Below are positions 8,451-16,168 of a stretch of DNA of 64,000 nt, in pieces. Under the pieces are notes generated by a model. It was not told where the DNA came from and did no database searches. It was given only the letters and a program-made list of their open reading frames with translations. The stretch lies in the IMG/VR virus record IMGVR_UViG_3300022752_003600, positions 1-64,000 of that record. One strand, 5' to 3'. Each line of letters begins with the position of its first letter. Positions within the stretch are counted from its first letter, which is position 1. Position numbers and translations under genes: made by a program. The stretch is from a virus.

Positions 8451-9321
8451 TATTTCTCCAGAACTCCATGTTTGCGTACTTCTGAATCACGCGAGGCGGC
8501 AAAACTTCCGCAACATTTACGGTGCTGCGCGACAATCTGCGCCGAACGTCATGCATGCCATAAAGTCCGTATGTCTCGTCTCTTTCGTGGAATTTGTTCT
8601 CAATGTTTGAGTAGTCATGCTCGAACGGCTCAATGCCCAAGAAATTGTATATACCGTCAATTGTCTGTTTTGTGTTTGCCACAACATCCGAGTACTCAAC
8701 GATATGGAAATATGGCTTGTTTTCCGGTTGCGACGCAAAGGCGACTCCATATAGCGCATTGTCTATCGGCCCGCCCGCTCGCATCAAGCTGTCGCAACGA
8801 GTTTCGTGTGGGTGGTGGTAGAAGTGAACCTGCTTGTGGGCCTCTATCTCTCTGTCAATAAATGAGGCGTTGCCGGAGTTGTTGTTCACCAAGTTAATAA
8901 ATGAGGCAAGAATCTCAATGATTGAACGGACGCACACGATAATTTTTGGCTCATACGGCAAAATGCGCTTTAGCAGCTCAAAGTGCTGAGGCATCGCCCA
9001 TTCTCGCGATTTATCAATAATTAGTGGTTCGGTTCTGTCAGAATAAAAAGACTCAAGAACTCCAAGAACCATCGGCGGGACTACGTGCATCTTTGGGTAG
9101 GCATTGAACTGTTCTGAAGCAACAATGCTACGTTCAAGGTTCCACATCATGCCGCACATTGGAGAGTTTGCTCCAGCGTGCAGTTTTTGGTTTTGATTAA
9201 GTATTGACGCAAGAAGTGTGCTTCCAGATCGCGGCAGTCCAGACAGAAAAGCGTACTGTTTAAGAGCATGACCGCCTCTTGGGGCCATATTTGGCTTGCT
9301 TCCAGCTACTGTGATCTCCAT
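8434..9321 (-). CDS. Sulfotransferase family protein (PAPS-dependent)
   Basis: The start is the ATG ending at 9321, preceded by AAGAGG at about 9 nt. The frame is open to 9351 but without a better start. The 295-residue protein has FLSGLPRSGSTLLASIL, the P-loop-like 5'-phosphosulfate-binding loop, and IIVCVRSIIEILASFINL, the 3'-phosphate-binding region of Sulfotransfer-type enzymes. A conserved late Arg/Trp-rich end (KYANMEFWRNSG) is present. It would transfer sulfate from PAPS to a hydroxyl, most plausibly on the glycan made by neighbouring enzymes. Phage sulfotransferases are uncommon. It is first in a four-gene minus-strand operon. Confidence 0.8.
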   Translation of the reverse strand: MEITVAGSKPNMAPRGGHALKQYAFLSGLPRSGSTLLASILNQNQKLHAGANSPMCGMMWNLERSIVASEQFNAYPKMHVVPPMVLGVLESFYSDRTEPLIIDKSREWAMPQHFELLKRILPYEPKIIVCVRSIIEILASFINLVNNNSGNASFIDREIEAHKQVHFYHHPHETRCDSLMRAGGPIDNALYGVAFASQPENKPYFHIVEYSDVVANTKQTIDGIYNFLGIEPFEHDYSNIENKFHERDETYGLYGMHDVRRRLSRSTVNVAEVLPPRVIQKYANMEFWRNSGNIG

Positions 9322-9407
9322 GCGGTTAAACCTCTTACGTCTTAAAGACAATATTCTGTGTCTAAGGCAATACTAACAAGACAAGTCATAGTATTGTGTA
9401 TCTTAAG

Positions 9408-11159
9408 ATGAAAATCGCAGTTTACACCATAGCACTTAATGAAAAAAAGTTCGTTGACCCGTGGTACGAGTCAGCGAAGGACGCAGACTACCTGCTGATC
9501 GCCGACACCGGCTCGACAGACGGGACCGTCGAGCGGGCCCGTGAGCTCGGTATTCACGTTGCGCAGCTCACCGTCAAGCCCTGGCGGTTTGACGACGCGC
9601 GCAACGCGTCGCTGGCGCTGATTCCGGCGGACATTGACTTCTGCATCGCGCTCGACATGGACGAGGTCCTCGTTTCAGGCTGGCGCGAGCACCTCGAAAA
9701 GACGCCGCCCGGCACGACGCGGCCGCGCTACAAGTATGTCTGGAACTGGAACCCAGACGGCAGCGAGGGGCTTGTGTACGGCGCCGACAAGGTGCACGCG
9801 CGCCGTGGATACCGCTGGGTGCATCCGGTGCACGAGGTCCTGGCGCCGACAGACGGCGAGGTCCAAAACTGGATCGGCATGGAGATCCACCACTTTGCCG
9901 ACCGATCAAAGTCACGCGGCCAGTACCTGCCGCTGCTCAAGAAGGCGGTTGACGAGCGTCCGATGGACGACCGCAACGCATACTACTACGCGCGTGAGCT
10001 GTTTTTCTACGGCCAGAACGAGGAGGCGCAGAGAGAGTTCAAGCGGCACCTCGCGCTGCCGACCGCGACCTGGCGCGCCGAGCGGGCGGCGTCCATGCGC
10101 TACCTGGCCAAGATCGAGAAGCACGAGGCCGAGACGTGGCTGCTGCGCGCATGCGCCGAGGCGCCTGAGTTTCGCGAGCCGTGGGTCGAGCTCGCGACCC
10201 ACTACTACGGCAGGCGCTCCTGGGAGAACTGCCTGTCGGCCGCACGGCGTGCGCTGACGATCAAGGAAAAGCCGCTCGTGTATATCAACGATGCGACCGC
10301 GTGGGGCTCGCTGCCGCACGACCTGGCGAGCATCAGCGCGTGGCACGTCGGCCAGAAAGACGCCGCGATCTCGCACCTGCGAGACGCGCTGGCGATCTCT
10401 CCGAACGACGAGCGCCTCCAGGCGAACCTAGCGATGATGCTGCGCGACACGCGGCCTGAGCCGGTGGTCGCCGTCGTTCCTTCGAAGTCAAACTTCAGCG
10501 GTTGCCTGAGTGTCATTGAAAAGCTCGTCAAGGACCCACAGGTCAAGAGAGTGATGCTTGTGGCCGATGGAGACGAGGCGCACGAAGAGTACAGCAAGCT
10601 GCTGAGAGACGAGAAGTTTAATGACGTTAAGCTGCATAAGGTGCCGCTTGGCGCTGGAATCCACGCGATGTGGAACATCGGCGCCGAGGCGGCGTCACGG
10701 CTTGGAACGGCACTCGCACTTGTCAACGACGACGTCACGATCTCAGACACAACGATCGGCACGCTTGCGTCGCTGCTCGCCTACGACAAAAGCATCGGGC
10801 TCGCGTGCCCGGCCTACGACTACCGCAAGTTTAAGGACATCTGCCAGGACGTGAGGACGGTCTGCAACGGCAGGTACGACGGCACCGGCGGCCTCGCGGG
10901 GTTCTGCATGGTCTTAGGCAAAGACGTCGACTGGCGCTTTGACGAGTCGATGAAGTGGTGGTACGGCGACAACGACGTGCTGCTGCACGTCTTAAGGGTC
11001 AAGAAAAAGCGCGCTGTCATCACGAGTCTGGCCAGGTGTAGTGGCAACTCGTCTGCGACGGTCGACAACGACCCGCCGGCTGACTTTGTGAAGACGGTGC
11101 AAGACGACAAGCTCAAGTTCTGCGTCAAATGGGGAATCGAGGACTCAAATGCATGGTGA
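9408..11159 (+). CDS. Two-domain glycosyltransferase: GT2-TPR-GT fusion
   Basis: The ATG at 9408 (MKIAVYTIALNEKK) is chosen over a GTG four codons upstream. Residues 1-190 are a GT2 domain: IALNE, LLIADTGSTDGT, and ALDMDEVL with the DxD at 83-85. Residues ~195-345 are helical TPR-like repeats (YYARELFFYGQNEEAQREF and similar). Residues ~360-570 look like a second GT2-like domain with HAMWNIGAEAASRLGTALAL, VNDDVTIS and a GFCMVLGK segment. The domain order is that of bacterial protein/glycan glycosyltransferases. Base composition rises sharply in GC from this gene onward. A candidate TAGTAT -10 lies at 9389-9394. Confidence 0.8.
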   Translation: MKIAVYTIALNEKKFVDPWYESAKDADYLLIADTGSTDGTVERARELGIHVAQLTVKPWRFDDARNASLALIPADIDFCIALDMDEVLVSGWREHLEKTPPGTTRPRYKYVWNWNPDGSEGLVYGADKVHARRGYRWVHPVHEVLAPTDGEVQNWIGMEIHHFADRSKSRGQYLPLLKKAVDERPMDDRNAYYYARELFFYGQNEEAQREFKRHLALPTATWRAERAASMRYLAKIEKHEAETWLLRACAEAPEFREPWVELATHYYGRRSWENCLSAARRALTIKEKPLVYINDATAWGSLPHDLASISAWHVGQKDAAISHLRDALAISPNDERLQANLAMMLRDTRPEPVVAVVPSKSNFSGCLSVIEKLVKDPQVKRVMLVADGDEAHEEYSKLLRDEKFNDVKLHKVPLGAGIHAMWNIGAEAASRLGTALALVNDDVTISDTTIGTLASLLAYDKSIGLACPAYDYRKFKDICQDVRTVCNGRYDGTGGLAGFCMVLGKDVDWRFDESMKWWYGDNDVLLHVLRVKKKRAVITSLARCSGNSSATVDNDPPADFVKTVQDDKLKFCVKWGIEDSNAW

Positions 11160-11667
11160 TGTGCTTACCTGGGTGCGCGGAGCGCTTGCTACTCACAAGG
11201 AGACTGCCAACCCAAAGTCAAGTGGAAACCACGTCCTAGAGATAGGCAGCCTCGACATCAACGGCAGCGTCCGGTCACTGTTTGACGAGCTCGTGCGCGA
11301 CGGAGGGTCCTACCTCGGCATCGATGTCCAAGAAGGCCCCGGAGTAGACCTCGTGGCCGACGCAAGCGTCTACAGCAGTGACAAAAAATATGACACCGTC
11401 GTGTGCGCCGAGGTGTTCGAGCACACGCCGCTGTGGCCGAAGATCGTCAAAAACGCGCACTCGCTCCTTGTACCAGGCGGGATGTTTGTCGCAACCATGG
11501 CCGGAGAAGGCCGTCCACCGCACTCGGCAATTGACGAAAACCCGATACGCGACTGGGAATACTACAAAAATGTCACATCTACGATGCTCGAGGCTGAGTT
11601 AAAGATATTTTCTCACTACGAGGTCAACGTGCTGAAGACAGACACGCGCTGCTGGGCGATCAAGTAG
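11149..11667 (+). CDS. Class I SAM-dependent methyltransferase
   Basis: The 172-residue product overlaps the preceding gene by 11 bp and has a GAGGA ribosome site 5 nt before its ATG. Motifs: VLEIGSLDINGSVR (SAM-binding motif I), YLGIDVQEGPGVDLVAD (motif II acid), YDTVVCAEVFEHTPLWPKI (motif IV/catalytic region), and LVPGGMFVATMAG (post-motif). This is the methyltransferase_11/ubiE-like arrangement for small molecules or sugars rather than for DNA. Coupling to the GT suggests it caps the glycan. It converges on the WhiB-like gene with an 8-bp overlap. Confidence 0.75.
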   Translation: MHGDVLTWVRGALATHKETANPKSSGNHVLEIGSLDINGSVRSLFDELVRDGGSYLGIDVQEGPGVDLVADASVYSSDKKYDTVVCAEVFEHTPLWPKIVKNAHSLLVPGGMFVATMAGEGRPPHSAIDENPIRDWEYYKNVTSTMLEAELKIFSHYEVNVLKTDTRCWAIK

Positions 11668-12193
11668 CTTTCTTTTTCTTTTCTTCTTTTAGTCGTTTCT
11701 TTTCTTCTCGTTCTTTTTTCTTGCGCATCTTTGCCTCGCGCGAAGCGTGGTAGGCGTTCACAGCGTTTGCGCTTGTCCTGCTCTTCCAGTTAAAGCCGCA
11801 CTTTTCGCACGTCACGATCTTTGTCGTAGACCACCTACCGCCTCCGTCAAGCTCGTGCTCTGTGACACTGAGGTGCACCGGTCGAGCGCTGCAGTACGGG
11901 CACTGCGGCGACCTGCGTCTGCGGATCTCCTGCCCGGTATGTGAGACTGACAGCGCACGGCGAATGTCGTCTTCTGTCCTTCCTCCCCAGACACCCCACA
12001 GCTGCTTTGTATCAAGCGCCCACTTGAGGCACTCTTGCCGCACATCACAACCAAAGCAGAAGTTGCAAGCGCGGTGCTGCTCGTCAAGTTCCGAAGAAAA
12101 GAACAGTTCTTTTATCGACCTAGCTTCTTCAGTTTTGTCCGCGCACCGCGCACGGCCGTGCCATGAAACATCTCCTAGAGAAAAGATACTCAC
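11660..12193 (-). CDS. WhiB-like regulator fused to a zinc-ribbon tail
   Basis: Residues 1-75 have the WhiB signature: Cys17, then Cys46-x2-Cys49-x5-Cys55, and GVWGG at 67-71. Four such cysteines bind a [4Fe-4S] cluster, and WhiB proteins work by contacting the primary sigma factor. Residues 98-132 add a second metal site, CPYC...CEKC, typical of a zinc ribbon. The last ~30 residues are Lys/Glu-rich. Extra Cys43 lies next to the cluster ligands. Start is GTG at 12193. A WhiB-zinc-ribbon fusion is unusual and could give DNA or RNAP contacts beyond sigma. It is co-oriented with a second WhiB two genes upstream. Confidence 0.85.
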   Translation of the reverse strand: MSIFSLGDVSWHGRARCADKTEEARSIKELFFSSELDEQHRACNFCFGCDVRQECLKWALDTKQLWGVWGGRTEDDIRRALSVSHTGQEIRRRRSPQCPYCSARPVHLSVTEHELDGGGRWSTTKIVTCEKCGFNWKSRTSANAVNAYHASREAKMRKKKEREEKKRLKEEKKKKAT

Positions 12194-12197
12194 AGCT

Positions 12198-12533
12198 TTA
12201 CAACTCTACAAGTGTTACTGGGACCGGCTCCTCGACCGTGTCACCGAGCGATGTCTCTCCTCTGTCATTGCATATCGCGTAGTCTTTAGCTTCGTCGAGC
12301 TCACCGGCGTATGAGTGCACGCAGAGTCCGGTCTCGACTGTCTTAAACGCCTCTCCCAGTGTATCCACAAGTCCTTCACGCTGCACGGCAGACGCGAGGG
12401 CCCTGCGGACTACATCGTTCTCGATGTCGACGTGCTCGACGGTGTAAAAGACTACAGAGCCACTACGCTCTTTTTCGTACAGTTCACCGGTCCACTCTGA
12501 CCAAAGCGACTCACCTCTTCGCGTGTCTTTCAC
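12198..12533 (-). CDS. Hypothetical protein between two WhiB genes
   Basis: This 111-residue acidic protein is not recognised. It has no membrane segment, Cys pattern or repeat. The GTG start at 12533 overlaps the upstream WhiB stop by 23 bp, and the stop lies 4 bp before the next WhiB start, so the three are likely one operon. I see no strong ribosome site for the GTG, so the exact start is uncertain. Function unknown; context suggests a regulatory or early role. Confidence 0.6.
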   Translation of the reverse strand: MKDTRRGESLWSEWTGELYEKERSGSVVFYTVEHVDIENDVVRRALASAVQREGLVDTLGEAFKTVETGLCVHSYAGELDEAKDYAICNDRGETSLGDTVEEPVPVTLVEL

Positions 12534-12858
12534 TCTCAGATACTATCGCGCTTAGGCTCAGCGCGCGGCGCTTTGCCTTGTATTCTCTAGCACGCATGCG
12601 GCGGTGCATCATCTTGTCGTCGACAAAGTACCCGGCTAAAAACCTCTCGTCAGCTGTCTCGCCTCCCCAGACGCCAAGCTCTCCGTTCTGTCTGGCGTAC
12701 TCGCGGCACTCATTGACGACAGTGCAACCTGCGCAGATAGACTTCGCGACCGCAACTCTCCTAGCTGTCATCTGTGGCCTTTCAGACGCCTTCTCAAAGA
12801 AGTAGCTAGTCTTGCCCTTGCAGTTTGCTTCTTTGATCCAGTCAATGATGCCTGTCAT
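12511..12858 (-). CDS. WhiB-like transcriptional regulator
   Basis: The 115-residue product is a canonical WhiB: Cys13, Cys42-x2-Cys45-x5-Cys51 for the [4Fe-4S] cluster, the turn motif GVWGG at 62-66, and a basic C-terminal segment (MMHRRMRAREYKAKRRA) like the DNA-contacting tail of WhiB proteins. Phage WhiB proteins can down-regulate host whiB genes (as reported for mycobacteriophage TM4 WhiB). An AGGAG site lies about 12 nt upstream of the ATG. It precedes the hypothetical gene and the WhiB-zinc-ribbon gene. Confidence 0.9.
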   Translation of the reverse strand: MTGIIDWIKEANCKGKTSYFFEKASERPQMTARRVAVAKSICAGCTVVNECREYARQNGELGVWGGETADERFLAGYFVDDKMMHRRMRAREYKAKRRALSLSAIVSESERHAKR

Positions 12859-12942
12859 ATGCTTCTAACGCTCCTATATGTCTTGGTGGTGCGAAACCGA
12901 ATTATCTTGTTTTTGCGTCACGAAATGTCATCTAATAGCACG

Positions 12943-13455
12943 CTATGCAGCGAGTACGTAGCCGTCCTGGTGTGGCCACGCGTATTCGTAGGTGCCAGGC
13001 GCGGCGCCGGTGTCCTCGGTCCAGCCAAACTGCTTGTACCAGTCGTAGTGCTTGCACAGCAGCGCGGTACGGTGCGTCGAGCACAGGCGCTCGTAGTACT
13101 CGACGTCGGACATCCAACGAGGCAGCGTGTACTCTGGTGAGATGCGGCCAAGCTCGACGGCGCGGTCATATGTAGAGAACATCTTTTCGAGCAGTGTCGA
13201 CTTGTAGCCGCGGCCGCGCCACTCGTAGTATGTCGCGGTTAGGTACGCGAGTAAGACGGTTTCGTGGCCGCGCCACATGCGGACAACAGGGTGGTTTGCC
13301 CAGCCTTTGGTCGTCTTGTCGGTGCCGTCAGGGTTGAGGCCTGTCATGGTAAGCAGGCACTGCCAGCCTTCGAGCGTCTGCTTATGTAGACGTTTGTTGT
13401 CGAGGTGCCTAGCGATCGTCTCGAATGAGGCCGTGTCAGTTAAGAATGTTTGCAT
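12943..13455 (-). CDS. MSMEG_6728-like protein (pyrimidine-dimer DNA glycosylase family)
   Basis: The real start is the ATG ending at 13455, with GGAG 4 nt upstream; the frame is open to 13680 but those residues look non-coding. The 170-residue protein begins MQTFLTDTASFETIARHLDN, then KRLHKQTLEGWQCL, HPVVRMWRGHETVLLAYL and YKSTLLEKMF. This matches the actinobacterial MSMEG_6728 family, annotated as related to T4 endonuclease V. T4 endonuclease V uses Thr2 as nucleophile; this protein has Gln2, so glycosylase activity cannot be assumed. It could repair or process phage DNA. A candidate extended -10 lies 36 bp upstream of the start. Confidence 0.7.
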   Translation of the reverse strand: MQTFLTDTASFETIARHLDNKRLHKQTLEGWQCLLTMTGLNPDGTDKTTKGWANHPVVRMWRGHETVLLAYLTATYYEWRGRGYKSTLLEKMFSTYDRAVELGRISPEYTLPRWMSDVEYYERLCSTHRTALLCKHYDWYKQFGWTEDTGAAPGTYEYAWPHQDGYVLAA

Positions 13456-13490
13456 GTCGCTCCGTATGTAGTGTCGTCGTTGCGTATCTA

Positions 13491-13499
13491 ATTGTACCA
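13491..13499 (-). promoter_or_regulatory. Candidate extended -10 promoter, TGGTACAAT
   Basis: Reading the minus strand, TGG-TACAAT lies in the 70-bp gap upstream of the glycosylase-like gene and the WhiB genes. It matches the extended -10 form TGnTAnnnT. No good -35 is visible. A GGCGCGCGCC palindrome lies immediately upstream. The same motif type recurs in other minus-strand gaps of this window. Confidence 0.45.
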
Positions 13500-13525
13500 C
13501 GGCGCGCGCCGAATCTGAGGAAGAC

Positions 13526-14773
13526 CTATTTCTTCTTTTCGGCCATCTTTCGCTTGACATAGACGCGTGAAAAGCCCTTGTCTGTGTGGTGCATATACTC
13601 ATGGTCGCCGATCTTTTCTCCTGCCGGTCCGCCCTGCTCTTCGTCGAGGCAAGCGGCGACGTGCTTTCCGATCCACGCACCAGCCTGCGCGGCTACAGCC
13701 TTGCCCCAGGTGGCCTTCATCATCGAGTAGTCTTGCGCTCCCTCGATGGTCCACGCGTCAGGCAGTCCCTGGATGCGCGCGGCCTCGCGGTGCGTAAGCA
13801 ACCGTGGTTGGGTCGGGTGGACGACGTGCTGCAGCGCGGCTCCTGTCAGCACGCGACACACTCCACGGCCGTCCCAACGACCCGGCTGTGAGTACCCGAG
13901 CACAAACTTACGCCTACGGACATTCTTCTCAGAGCCGAGCCACGACTGCGGAAACTTGTTGTTGTTGAGCCGCACGGCCTCCTTGAGGACCTCTTGCTGA
14001 ATCTCATTTGGCTTCCACCCGTCATTGCCGATGATCGCAAAGATGTCCTCGACCTTAGCTTTTGAGCCGTCACTAACGCCGATGTGGCCGTCGACGGTCG
14101 AGCTCTTTGAGCGGAGGTGCTTGACGTATTGTGACGGCTTGTCCGTGATCTTTTGCGATGACCACTGTAGCGGCAGGTGCTCAAGGTCACCGATGATGTC
14201 CATGACCGTCGGAAAGCGTTTTGGCTCGTCAACTGTCACGCCGAACTTCATGCCGCGGCGCACCGCCACCCAGAAGTAGCGCGGCCTGTACGAGAAGCCG
14301 CCAAGCTGTAGGTTGTTGTGAAGCACATGGTGCAGGTCATACTTCTTGCCAGAGATCTCCTCGACCATGTCTCGGTACTTGAGCATGACCTCACGCCCGT
14401 CTGAGTATGCCTGCTGGACGCACTCGAACACGATGGCCTGCGGCTTGACCGCGCCGGCATAGCGCATGAACGCTCGCGTGTGCTCGTGCGCCTTTGACTC
14501 CGGTCCGCGCTGAGTGTGAGACGACCACACAGACCAGCCTGAGCATGGCGGGCAGCCGACAACAGCGTCTGTCTTTAGCCGAGGCCAGTCATCAGATTCG
14601 TCTGCAAAGCTCGCTTCCCATGACTGGCCGAAAAACGACCGGTTTGCCTCGACCACGGGGTTGCCAAAGTCGAGCGTACCTGTACGGGCAACCATCTCCA
14701 TGCCAGACTTCACGAAGCCGTAGCTCATGAATCCAGCGAGTCCGTTGCAATCTACAAATGTGTGCTTTGACAT
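13526..14773 (-). CDS. C5-cytosine DNA methyltransferase, divergent
   Basis: The 415-residue protein has the C5-MTase plan: motif I region FVDCNGLAGFMSYGF, motif IV GCPPCSGWS with catalytic Cys77, motif VI reduced to FECV (Glu117; the usual ENV), motif VIII YRPRYFWVA with Arg163 and Arg165, and motif X GKAVAAQAGAWIG. The middle (210-330) is the target-recognition region. Motif I lacks the usual DLFxGxGG. It would methylate cytosine C5 in phage DNA, for self-protection or as a step in further modification. The ATG follows a TACGGT -10 by 7 nt with no Shine-Dalgarno, so the message may be leaderless. Confidence 0.85.
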   Translation of the reverse strand: MSKHTFVDCNGLAGFMSYGFVKSGMEMVARTGTLDFGNPVVEANRSFFGQSWEASFADESDDWPRLKTDAVVGCPPCSGWSVWSSHTQRGPESKAHEHTRAFMRYAGAVKPQAIVFECVQQAYSDGREVMLKYRDMVEEISGKKYDLHHVLHNNLQLGGFSYRPRYFWVAVRRGMKFGVTVDEPKRFPTVMDIIGDLEHLPLQWSSQKITDKPSQYVKHLRSKSSTVDGHIGVSDGSKAKVEDIFAIIGNDGWKPNEIQQEVLKEAVRLNNNKFPQSWLGSEKNVRRRKFVLGYSQPGRWDGRGVCRVLTGAALQHVVHPTQPRLLTHREAARIQGLPDAWTIEGAQDYSMMKATWGKAVAAQAGAWIGKHVAACLDEEQGGPAGEKIGDHEYMHHTDKGFSRVYVKRKMAEKKK

Positions 14774-14780
14774 GAAGACT

Positions 14781-14789
14781 ACCGTATCA
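14781..14789 (-). promoter_or_regulatory. Candidate leaderless extended -10 promoter, TGATACGGT
   Basis: On the minus strand TGA-TACGGT ends exactly 7 nt before the methyltransferase ATG (14773-14771). That is the same spacing as both divergent starts near 5.05-5.12 kb. It overlaps the stop codon of the upstream DUF6378-like gene. The TG extension and the missing ribosome site support initiation on the A of the ATG. Confidence 0.45.
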
Positions 14790-15080
14790 CGCCTGCGTCA
14801 AAGAGGTCTTACCCACCTCGTAGCCACACGCGGCGTATCCAGCGATGTCGGTCCAGGTGTCTCCCTGGAAGCCGGACTTAGACGCGTAGCGGGCGACCTT
14901 GACCGCGACCATCGCCATCGCGACGTCCTCTCTTGTGACCTCGATGCCGAAGATAACCGACCAGATCTTAGCGATCCTGTCAAAGTTCTCCTCAGGGCCA
15001 CCATACTGCTTGTCGCGCTCGCCGTTGATGATCCTCGCGGCCTCGTCGAGGCACTTTTCTCTCTCAAGCTTCTTTGCCAT
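14787..15080 (-). CDS. DUF6378-like small phage protein
   Basis: This 97-residue protein reads KCLDEAARIINGERDKQYGG, then PEENFDRIAKIWSVIFG and VARYASKSGFQGDTWTDIAGYAA. I recognise this pattern from the DUF6378 family, small all-helical phage proteins often encoded among nucleotide-metabolism genes. Function is not established; the RDxxYG...W...D...D layout loosely resembles MazG-type folds. AGAGGT lies 4 nt upstream of the ATG. It sits 2 bp from the next gene upstream. Confidence 0.75.
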   Translation of the reverse strand: MAKKLEREKCLDEAARIINGERDKQYGGPEENFDRIAKIWSVIFGIEVTREDVAMAMVAVKVARYASKSGFQGDTWTDIAGYAACGYEVGKTSLTQA

Positions 15081-15082
15081 GT

Positions 15083-15280
15083 CTACCTCTCTGTGATCCG
15101 CAGCCGCACTGTCACGGTTGCCTTGTACTCTTTTTCTGAGTGCTCTTCTACCTTAAACTCGCTGTCGTGCGGCAACGAGGCCTCGCTGTCGCCGACAAAC
15201 TCGCGCCACTGCTTGACAGCCTGCTTCTTAAGCGCATCAAAGTCGCTGCCATACACCGTCATAGACACACTTCCAATCAT
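15083..15280 (-). CDS. Small hypothetical protein
   Basis: A 65-residue protein with a predicted helix (DALKKQAVKQWREFVGD) flanked by β-strands (ATVTVRLRITER at the C-terminus). It starts with TAATG overlap on the preceding stop and an AGAGGAT ribosome site. I do not recognise the family. Conserved coupling implies it is a real gene. Confidence 0.65.
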   Translation of the reverse strand: MIGSVSMTVYGSDFDALKKQAVKQWREFVGDSEASLPHDSEFKVEEHSEKEYKATVTVRLRITER

Positions 15281-15699
15281 TACTTGATCCTCTTTTCAAG
15301 CTTGTGCGGCGAGTGGTGTGTTCCGTCGAGAAAAGGCACTTTTTCATCCGTTGACCTAAAGATGACGTCGCCGTAGCGCACCGCGACGACCTTTCCGACG
15401 CGCCCGTTGTGCAGCGTGCCGAGCTTTCCTTCATACGCGTCGTGCCTAACCCGCACGATGTCGCCGACTGATATCGCCCCCGGTCTAGCCTCGACCCACA
15501 CTTCTTCTGACGCGTCTTGAAGCAGCGAGTGCGCCACGGCGAGCTTGCTAAGCAGCGACAGCACCTCGGCAGAGTCTTTGTCGGCGTGTTTTAGGTCTTT
15601 CCACGCCTCGAGTAGCGCCATGACTGACGCTCCAACCGACTTTTTTGCCCGCACACTTGCGAGTTGCGCGCTAGCCCAGTCAAGGTCAACGTGTTTCAT
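15280..15699 (-). CDS. Hypothetical protein with KOW/SH3-like C-terminus
   Basis: A 139-residue protein. Residues ~1-65 are helical. Residues ~75-125 read GDIVRVRHDAYEGKLGTL and RVGKVVAVRYGDVIFRS, a β-barrel pattern like KOW/SH3-type nucleic-acid- or protein-binding domains. AAAGGAG stands 5 nt before the ATG. It overlaps the MazG-like gene by 14 bp. Function unknown. Confidence 0.65.
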   Translation of the reverse strand: MKHVDLDWASAQLASVRAKKSVGASVMALLEAWKDLKHADKDSAEVLSLLSKLAVAHSLLQDASEEVWVEARPGAISVGDIVRVRHDAYEGKLGTLHNGRVGKVVAVRYGDVIFRSTDEKVPFLDGTHHSPHKLEKRIK

Positions 15700-16168
15700 C
15701 TTTGCTCCTTTGTGGACATGCTTGTTCTCTGCAGCTTTCAGTGTCGTAGTCGTCGAGCGCTCGTGCGCATAGTTGGCACTTCACGCCGGCGTCAAGGACC
15801 TTGTAGCCTTTCTTTTGGCGGTCTGCGTTCTTTTGCATCTTTGCCAGGTACTCAGCGTTGAGCTCCTCGTCGGTCCCGCCGACGGCGCAGATGATGTTCG
15901 CGACAAAGTGCAATACATCGACGCACTCTTTAAGTACCTCGCGGCGGTCAACATACGGGTCGTCGTGCTGCCAAGGCTTCCACGAGATGGCCTTGCGCAC
16001 CTCGGCGAGCTCATCGTCGATCGCGAGCATGTTCCACCGCAGGTACTCAATGACAGCGCGCAGCGAATCATGGTCATCGCTGTGAAGCTTTGCGTAGTCA
16101 ACGTTGTAGCAGTCTTGCTGCAACTTAGATGTTGCCTCAAGCCACTTTCCGAATAACTTATCAGTCAT
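15686..16168 (-). CDS. MazG/dUTPase-2-fold nucleotide pyrophosphatase (candidate dCTPase)
   Basis: The start is the ATG ending at 16168, with AGGTGA upstream; a TTG three codons earlier is less likely. The 160-residue protein has the all-α NTP-pyrophosphatase signature ExxE (Glu53, Glu56 in DDELAEV) followed by ExxD (Glu81, Asp84 in LKECVDVLHFV), which binds the metal-nucleotide complex. A short Cys-rich C-terminus (CQLC...C...C) may bind zinc. T4 gp56 dCTPase belongs to this fold. Given the hydroxymethylase in the window, dCTP/dUTP hydrolysis is the likely role; substrate is inferred. It overlaps the upstream GT gene by 8 bp. Confidence 0.75.
   Translation of the reverse strand: MTDKLFGKWLEATSKLQQDCYNVDYAKLHSDDHDSLRAVIEYLRWNMLAIDDELAEVRKAISWKPWQHDDPYVDRREVLKECVDVLHFVANIICAVGGTDEELNAEYLAKMQKNADRQKKGYKVLDAGVKCQLCARALDDYDTESCREQACPQRSKDETR

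Noticed and set aside
12859-12942. GATAAT as a -10 for the WhiB gene
   Set aside because: The nearest -35-like ATGACA is 19 bp away and imperfect, with no TG extension.
13456-13680. Upstream extension of the glycosylase-like gene
   Set aside because: The added residues are Arg/Ser-rich antisense-type sequence, and MQTF with GGAG upstream matches the family start.
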